Shown piece after piece: positions 58,843 to 64,000 of a stretch of DNA of 64,000 bases (positions are counted from its first letter, which is position 1; every line of letters begins with the position of its first letter). The notes below the pieces were generated by a model that saw nothing but the letters and a program-made list of their open reading frames with translations, ran no database searches and was not told the DNA's origin. The stretch comes from Burkholderia sp. WSM2232. GTDB taxonomy: Bacteria; Pseudomonadota; Gammaproteobacteria; Burkholderiales; Burkholderiaceae. The stretch lies in contig NZ_AWZV01000005.1 of the NCBI RefSeq assembly GCF_000472545.1, positions 218,745-282,744 on the forward strand. Direction: 5' to 3'. Both the position numbers and the translations under genes were made by a program.

Positions 58843-61800
58843 ATGTTCCGCTATCGTCCGCTCGATGTTTCGTCCACCGACAGTCTGCTGGACAACGCGC
58901 CCGGCGCGGGGCCACAGCAGGAAGCGCCCGCGCCGGTGCAGCCGATACAGCGGCGCATGCCAGGGTGGTTTCGCGCTTCGCTCGCGCGGCCGGCGCGAAT
59001 CGTCGGCGCGCGGCGCGTCGAGTTGAGCACGGCGCTGTTTCAGCACAGCACGCATGGCAGCGCGTCCGGGCCCGAGCATCACGTGCCGGGCGAGCGCCGC
59101 TTTCCGCCGGCCGACACCGCGCGGCATGCGCGGCGCGAAACCGGTCCGCTCGCGGACACGGGACTGTTGGCCGCGCGCGCCGCGTCGGCGTCGAGTGCGC
59201 GTGGGGCCCAGGTGGTGTTCCGGTCCGAGTCGGAGTCTGGCGGCGACGCGCAAGGCCTGTCGGCTGCGCATGAAAGCGGTGAACAGCAGGCAGCGGCATC
59301 GCAGGAGCTGTGCTTCGAAGCTGTCGTGACGCGAGCGGGTCTCACGGCCTATGTGCAGCGGCGCTTCAATGTCCCCGCCGATGTCTCCGCCGAAACGCAG
59401 CGGTCATTCAATGCCCACGCCGATCTCTCCGCCGAGGGGGAGCGGCCATTCAACGACCCCGCTGATCTCGCCGCCGATGCGCAGCGGGCATTCACTGTCG
59501 CCGCTGATCTCGCCGCCGAAACGCAGCGGCCATTCAATGCCCGCGCCGATCTCTCCGCCGATGCGCAGCGGCCATTCAACGACCCCGCCGATCTCTCCGC
59601 CGATGCACAGCGGCCATTCAATGTCCGCGTCGATCAGACCATCGACGGGGCAGCCCTCGCCGACCGTCTGTACCGACTATGCGCCACTGCTGGACGCATG
59701 GACACTGCTGCGCCGCCCGGCAACAACGCCACGCATGCCGACGCCACACATGCTGACGACGCCCAAGCCGACGACGCCCAGGTAGCGCTGCGCGGCGCAT
59801 TGCTGGCCGACGCGCTCGCCCGCGCAGGCGCGGCCGATTGCCGGTCAGCGCATCTGACGATCGAGCGCATCGGCATGCTCGACTTCGCCGCACCGCATCG
59901 ACGTCGCTCGGAGAGCGGTGCCGAACGCGAGGCGTGGCGCGCGGCGCGTGTGCTCGCGCGCTCCGGCGAAGGCCGCGAGATACTTGCAGCATTGCGCGCT
60001 GCGACGCTCAACCCGTACCGCGATGAGTTGCAGCGCTTTGCCATCGAGGTCCTCCTCACCAGCGCCAATGCACTGGAGCCGGTTGCAATCGACGACGACC
60101 CGCTCGCCGCCAGCGACCCGGCGCCCGGCGCGCTCGCCGCGCGCATGAGCGGAACGCCCGCAGCAGACACGGCCAGGACTGGCGAGCAACTTGCGGTTCC
60201 TGCGAGACAGCCGGGCGGAAATGTGGCAGCCGACAGGAACAAGACCGACGCAAACTCCGAGGCCCACCCGAACCAGACGGACGCAAACCCGCCGGCCCAC
60301 ACGACCCACACCGGAGAAAACCCGGCGCTTGCCATCCGCACACCCAACCAAGCCGCCGCCCCGCTCCCCGCCCGCGCCTTCAATGCCGCCTCCACCCTGT
60401 TGGCACTCGGACGCGACGCGTTGAGCGCCGATCAGCACGGCGCGCTGTTCGCGTGGCGCCAGTCGTTCAGCGAAGACAGCCGCCACAGCGAGCTCTCGCA
60501 AACAAGACAACGCCTTGCCCGCTTCGTCGGCAACACCATCCCGCGCGTCGGCGAAAAGCGCTGGAAGACCTTGTTGCCGCGCATGTTCCGCGGCCGGCAC
60601 GGCTCGCCGCTGTCGGCGCTGCGCCTGGGCACGCAGGGCGTGCCGCGCAAGACCATCGCCGCCGAACAGGCGAAGGTGCGCAAGCACCTGCAAGCGGCGC
60701 TACCGCAGTTGCTGCAAAGCCCGGCGATGAGCCCGCGTGCCGCGCTTGCTCACGCGCGGCCCGAGGCGTCGCTCGCGGAACTCGCCGGGCTTTGTGTGTG
60801 GCTGGAACGCGGCGGCTTTGCGCCCGGCCGCCTGGACGACGACGCGCTGCGAGCGATCGCCCAGCGCGCGCATGCGCTGTGCGAAGAAGCGCTGCTGCCC
60901 CGGTCTGCCGGCGCGGATGGCGCAGCCGCCGCAGGACACGTCGACGCGCCGCGGCGGGTGCGCGCACGAGCCCGCGAGGCCGCCGCCAACTGGCTCGCGA
61001 TGACGCCGCAGCAACTCGCACGCACGCGAGCGTTTCGCTCGATTGCGAAACGGCCGTTCACCGTCGAGCGGCTCGCCGTGTGGGGCGAAGTCGCCGGCCT
61101 GCCTCACGACGCGCCTTTCTGGCACACGGTGAACGAACTGCGCACGGCCACACGGCACGAGCAGGACGCGCGCGCCGCCAACAATGTCGACGACGTGCGC
61201 GAGACGCTGCTCGACGTGGCCGCGAACCTGCAATCGGGGCAGCGTCTGCGGCTCACGGACGGCGGCAGGCAAGGCATCAGCACGCGCGGCCTGAACCTGA
61301 CCGTGGAAACCGTCCTGCGCGGCCACGGCGTGCCGGTTTCGCCGCGCCTCGATTTGCGCGCGTCGCGCACGCGAGAGGCGGTGGTGGACATCAGCCGCTC
61401 GACGCATGGCGCGGCCATTTTCATCGGCACCGCCAGGTCGAGCATGCGCCACGTCGGCGCGGGACTCCTCGTCGGCTATGACGTGAGCACAGCATTGACA
61501 GCGCTGCGCGCGGGCCTCGTGGCGAACGCCACGCTGCATGCGCGGGAACTGAGCGAGCCGCGCGGCGTCACGCTGCGCGTCGCACGCCGGCCATTGCCCG
61601 ACGGCAGCGGCTACGACGACGCAGCGCTGCGCGCGAAGCTTGCGGGCGTCGTCGAGCATCTGTTCGACGAATCGGCCGGAGCGCACGGCGACGGGCCCGA
61701 GAATGTCTGGAACCGCCTTGCGTCACGCTACTGGGACGACCCGGATGTGTCGGTCAGCTGGACGGACGCGCACACGCTGGTCCGGCGACGCGGCGTCACC

Positions 61801-62877
61801 CTGGACGCGAACGCCACGGTCAAGGTAGCGAGCTTTGGCGGCGAAACGCTCGTGGACCCACACAGCGGCGAGCGTGCGCGTCCGTTGTCGGTGCGCACCG
61901 GGCCGTCGGCGGGCGGCGGCTGGCAGCGCTCGCGCCAGAGCGCGGAAGTGGTCGAGCGCAGCGGGCGCGTGCAGGTCGAGGAGCACCGCGTCGGCGTAGG
62001 CAGTCACTGGCAGTTGCGCGGCGGCATCGCGCCGGGCTTTTCTCATCCGCTGGATGCCGAAGGCCGCCACACCGTGGGGCTCTTTTCGATCGACGCGCCT
62101 GCCGCGACCGTGGCGCTGCGCGAACGCAACCGCTCGGCCAAGCTGTTGCTCGTGCGCGAGGACGGTCGCCTCAATCATCGCGGGTCCATTCTCGACATCG
62201 AGTATCAGGACGCACGCACCTACACGCGCGCCGTCGACGCGGCGCGCGGCGAACTGATTGCGCTCTTTGCCGCCGAGGCCGTCGCGCGGCGCCAGCGCAA
62301 CGAGGCAGCGGGCTCGCGGCGGCGGACGCCCGCGGGGCGTGACGAGCATCGCGCGGCTGATGTTGTGCATGCGCCTGATGCACCTCATGCACCTCATGCA
62401 CCTCATGCACCTCATGCACCTCATGCACCTCATGCACCTCATGCACCGAATGCAGCAAATGCAGCAAATGCACCCCATGCACCCCATGCACCCACCCCCG
62501 AGGCGCAAGCCGCCGAGCGCATCGACGAGCATCTGGCGAACGTGCGCAGAAACCAGCGCCCCAATCTGACCTATGTGCAGCGCTACCGGCTGCGCCGGCA
62601 CGCAGCGCTGCTGCTCGACGCCAATCACGCAGCGCTCGCTCAGGCTGGCGGCGACCCAAGGCTTCAGGCACAGATCGCGCAGAGCAACGCGCGCATTCTC
62701 GACGACCCGGCTACATGGATGGCTACGGAGCTGAAGGTAAAAGAGCGTAACGCGAGCGCCCGCAGCTTCGGGCCAAACGTGATGCTGCAACTGACGACGC
62801 GCACCGGCGCGCTCGGCGATCGCGAGATCGTGACCGAGGGCGTGCCGTTCGCCGTGCTCGAAACGCTGGATCGGTAA
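58843..62877 (+). CDS. AWR/RipA-like type III effector candidate, copy 2
   Basis: 1344 residues. The N-terminal ~165 are Arg/Pro/Ala-rich and disordered. Seven 14-residue repeats (RPFNDPADLSADAQ type) occupy ~172-265. The Ala-Trp-Arg triad stands at 364-366 in EREAWRAARVLA, the same depth as in the gene at 30314-34096. A second shared block (SRSTHGAAIFIGTARSSMRHVG) lies near ~850-875, and a shared FTVERLAVWGEVAGLPHDAP pattern near ~740. Ala-Pro-His repeats from a 9-bp array sit at ~1177-1210. No signal peptide or enzyme motif. It is probably read from the hrpII box at 57958. AWR family assignment is inferred. Confidence 0.58.
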   Translation: MFRYRPLDVSSTDSLLDNAPGAGPQQEAPAPVQPIQRRMPGWFRASLARPARIVGARRVELSTALFQHSTHGSASGPEHHVPGERRFPPADTARHARRETGPLADTGLLAARAASASSARGAQVVFRSESESGGDAQGLSAAHESGEQQAAASQELCFEAVVTRAGLTAYVQRRFNVPADVSAETQRSFNAHADLSAEGERPFNDPADLAADAQRAFTVAADLAAETQRPFNARADLSADAQRPFNDPADLSADAQRPFNVRVDQTIDGAALADRLYRLCATAGRMDTAAPPGNNATHADATHADDAQADDAQVALRGALLADALARAGAADCRSAHLTIERIGMLDFAAPHRRRSESGAEREAWRAARVLARSGEGREILAALRAATLNPYRDELQRFAIEVLLTSANALEPVAIDDDPLAASDPAPGALAARMSGTPAADTARTGEQLAVPARQPGGNVAADRNKTDANSEAHPNQTDANPPAHTTHTGENPALAIRTPNQAAAPLPARAFNAASTLLALGRDALSADQHGALFAWRQSFSEDSRHSELSQTRQRLARFVGNTIPRVGEKRWKTLLPRMFRGRHGSPLSALRLGTQGVPRKTIAAEQAKVRKHLQAALPQLLQSPAMSPRAALAHARPEASLAELAGLCVWLERGGFAPGRLDDDALRAIAQRAHALCEEALLPRSAGADGAAAAGHVDAPRRVRARAREAAANWLAMTPQQLARTRAFRSIAKRPFTVERLAVWGEVAGLPHDAPFWHTVNELRTATRHEQDARAANNVDDVRETLLDVAANLQSGQRLRLTDGGRQGISTRGLNLTVETVLRGHGVPVSPRLDLRASRTREAVVDISRSTHGAAIFIGTARSSMRHVGAGLLVGYDVSTALTALRAGLVANATLHARELSEPRGVTLRVARRPLPDGSGYDDAALRAKLAGVVEHLFDESAGAHGDGPENVWNRLASRYWDDPDVSVSWTDAHTLVRRRGVTLDANATVKVASFGGETLVDPHSGERARPLSVRTGPSAGGGWQRSRQSAEVVERSGRVQVEEHRVGVGSHWQLRGGIAPGFSHPLDAEGRHTVGLFSIDAPAATVALRERNRSAKLLLVREDGRLNHRGSILDIEYQDARTYTRAVDAARGELIALFAAEAVARRQRNEAAGSRRRTPAGRDEHRAADVVHAPDAPHAPHAPHAPHAPHAPHAPHAPNAANAANAPHAPHAPTPEAQAAERIDEHLANVRRNQRPNLTYVQRYRLRRHAALLLDANHAALAQAGGDPRLQAQIAQSNARILDDPATWMATELKVKERNASARSFGPNVMLQLTTRTGALGDREIVTEGVPFAVLETLDR
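59359..59645 (+). repeat. 42-bp repeats encoding 14-residue units in the AWR-like protein
   Basis: Seven degenerate units of 42 bp, each coding for R-x-FN-x-x-ADLSADAQ with variation in the third to sixth residues. In frame throughout. Confidence 0.85.
62366..62490 (+). repeat. 9-bp repeat ATGCACCTC in the AWR-like gene
   Basis: About eight near-identical ATGCACCTC units, followed by ATGCAGCAA and ATGCACCCC variants. Encodes Ala-Pro-His and Ala-Asn-Ala units, in frame. Confidence 0.88.
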
Positions 62878-62889
62878 GACGTTGCGCGC

Positions 62890-62951
62890 TTCGTGCGCGT
62901 GGTGCAGGGTTCGCATGATCGAGCGCCGGTCCGCCGCCAACAAACGACAAT
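62890..62951 (+). promoter_or_regulatory. hrpII/PIP box for the Pro/Gly-rich membrane protein
   Basis: TTCGT-N15-TTCGC: TTCG at 62890-62893 and 62910-62913, with GACAAT (62946-62951) 32 nt downstream. The gene start at 62988 lies about 30 nt after the expected transcript start. Confidence 0.82.
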
Positions 62952-62987
62952 CGACTGATTGAGCCGTTCGGCGGCACAGGAGGAATC

Positions 62988-64000
62988 ATGTCGACTCCGG
63001 TTGGCGGTAGTGCGCAAGCACCCGATCCGCGCATCGAGTACGGGCAATATGGTCGGCCAGACCCTGACGACGGCCGTTCGTCGCCCGGTGCGCGGCGTGC
63101 GGGCGGGGCTCAGGCCCAGCCGGGCTCACATTCGCCGATTGACGGTCTGCCGCGCGCGGAAAGCGGTCGGGCCGCAGGTGGCGCGCACAGGGTGCAATGG
63201 GGGGTGAGCGCGAATGGCGGTTCTGATAGCGCCGGAGGGCCGGCTACCGCTGGCGGGCCATTTCCCGGCGGGCCCGGCCCATACAAATCCGGCGCGGCCG
63301 GACAGCCGCACCCTGCGCAGCCGCCCCATCCGCCCCATCCGCCCTATCCACCTCATGCGTCCTATGCGCCTCATCCACCGAACGCGCAGAACTACCAGGG
63401 ACCTGGGCCAGGCCTGATGCAGTCGTGGCAAAGCAACCCGAACGCAAAGCGATGGGCGGTGGTCGCGGGCCTGATGACGATACCGTCGGTACTGTCGCTC
63501 GGCATGATGGGCGGCGGCATGTCGTTCGGTGCGATGAGTGCAATCTTCGGCCTGAGTTCGATCGCGGAAATGGGTCTGCTCGGCATGCTGCTGTTTCGTG
63601 GCAGCCGCGGCGCCGGCCAGTTCGCCGGGCGTTGGGCTCAACCGGGGCAGCAGCCCGGCCCGTACGCGCCGCCGTGGCAAGCAGGACCACAGGCGCCTTA
63701 TGCCGGCGCGCCTGGCCAGGCGCCGTTTGCGCCGCCCTTTGCGCCGCCGTTTCCGCCACCGTCTGCCGGGCCGACGGGTTGGCAAGCCACGGGTTGGCAA
63801 TCCGCGAGTTGGCAATCCAATCCGGCAGCGCAAGCCTCGCCTCCCGCGGGGACCCAACCCGGCTCATGGCGACAGCCGAACCCGGCATCGCCATTCGGGT
63901 GGGGGCCGCCGTTCGCGCCGCAGCCATCGGCGTACCCCGTTGCGCCGCCTCCATCGACCACAGGCGCCGGATGGGCGCAACAGCCCGCTGCCAACGGCGA
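62988..64000 (+). CDS. Pro/Gly-rich protein with a hydrophobic hairpin, translocator or effector candidate (cut by window edge)
   Basis: 337 codons visible, open to the right edge. Residues ~1-140 are Gly/Pro/Ala/Tyr-rich with [20 protein letters not shown] repeats. A hydrophobic region at ~148-200 ([21 protein letters not shown], then [22 protein letters not shown]) could form two membrane helices. The rest is again Pro/Gly/Gln/Trp-rich ([15 protein letters not shown]). It has no Sec signal. CAGGAGGAATC is an ideal ribosome site, and a perfect hrpII box stands upstream. Xanthomonas has the translocon gene hrpF downstream of hpaB, so a translocator is a reasonable guess; no sequence match to HrpF was seen. 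Confidence 0.7.
   Translation, partial: MSTPVGGSAQAPDPRIEYGQYGRPDPDDGRSSPGARRAGGAQAQPGSHSPIDGLPRAESGRAAGGAHRVQWGVSANGGSDSAGGPATAGGPFPGGPGPYKSGAAGQPHPAQPPHPPHPPYPPHASYAPHPPNAQNYQGPGPGLMQSWQSNPNAKRWAVVAGLMTIPSVLSLGMMGGGMSFGAMSAIFGLSSIAEMGLLGMLLFRGSRGAGQFAGRWAQPGQQPGPYAPPWQAGPQAPYAGAPGQAPFAPPFAPPFPPPSAGPTGWQATGWQSASWQSNPAAQASPPAGTQPGSWRQPNPASPFGWGPPFAPQPSAYPVAPPPSTTGAGWAQQPAANG

Overview
The window reads as a high-GC beta-proteobacterium of the Burkholderiaceae (Paraburkholderia/Burkholderia/Trinickia/Ralstonia relatives). The grounds are codon and GC character, a Hrp group 2 type III secretion system (T3SS) in Ralstonia/Xanthomonas gene order, HrpB/HrpG-type regulators, and a tryptophan-monooxygenase-like gene typical of plant-associated bacteria. 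No tRNA, rRNA, CRISPR or insertion sequence was recognised.

Layout. (1) 1-4.0 kb, minus strand: the end of an exopolysaccharide locus with a sugar-phosphate transferase cut by the window edge, a Wzy-like polymerase and an acyltransferase. (2) 4.0-7.9 kb: two paralogous GlxA/AraC-type regulators whose flanking DNA is crowded with TTGGC/GCCAA half-sites, plus two hypothetical genes. (3) 8.0-10.7 kb: a flavin amine oxidase resembling tryptophan 2-monooxygenase, with a disordered N-terminal extension and a perfect hrpII/PIP promoter. (4) 10.7-19.7 kb: an amide-responsive operon with a sigma70 promoter, an ANTAR-type leader and terminator, a nitrilase-family amidase, a branched-chain-type ABC importer (one permease fused to an ATPase), an amidase-signature enzyme, and AmiC/AmiR. 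(5) 19.7-36.9 kb: T3SS regulators (HrpB, HrpG, a winged-helix NTPase) mixed with likely secreted proteins (lysozyme-domain and NlpC/P60-like proteins, a harpin-like protein, a large AWR-like effector) and cargo (P450, Rieske oxygenase, DUF3455 lipoprotein). (6) 37.0-57.0 kb: the T3SS core. sctC, T, O(HrpB7), N, L, K, J, I(HrpB2) and HrpB1 lie on the minus strand; sctU, V, P, Q, R, S, hpaA, sctD, hrpD6-like, hrpE-like and hpaB lie on the plus strand. (7) 57.1-64 kb: accessory or effector genes, namely an unknown minus-strand gene, a GNAT acetyltransferase, a second AWR-like giant, and a Pro/Gly-rich membrane protein cut by the right edge.

How it works together. I found nine exact TTCG-N16-TTCG boxes and one near match. 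Each lies 24-260 bp upstream of a T3SS or candidate secreted-protein gene, with a -10-like hexamer 29-32 nt downstream. This points to one HrpB regulon that includes the tryptophan-monooxygenase-like gene, a P450 operon and the GNAT/AWR pair. A second, different element (CTCAA half-sites at 10-bp spacing) precedes both hrpB and sctC and has a partial match near hrpG; I infer it is a binding site for HrpG. The oxidase would make indole-3-acetamide. The next operon imports and hydrolyses amides under an amide sensor, so the two together could form a T3SS-linked auxin or amide circuit. That coupling is inference.

The window is also rich in short tandem repeats (7-, 9-, 12-, 13- and 14-bp units). 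Several lie inside T3SS genes or between divergent T3SS promoters.
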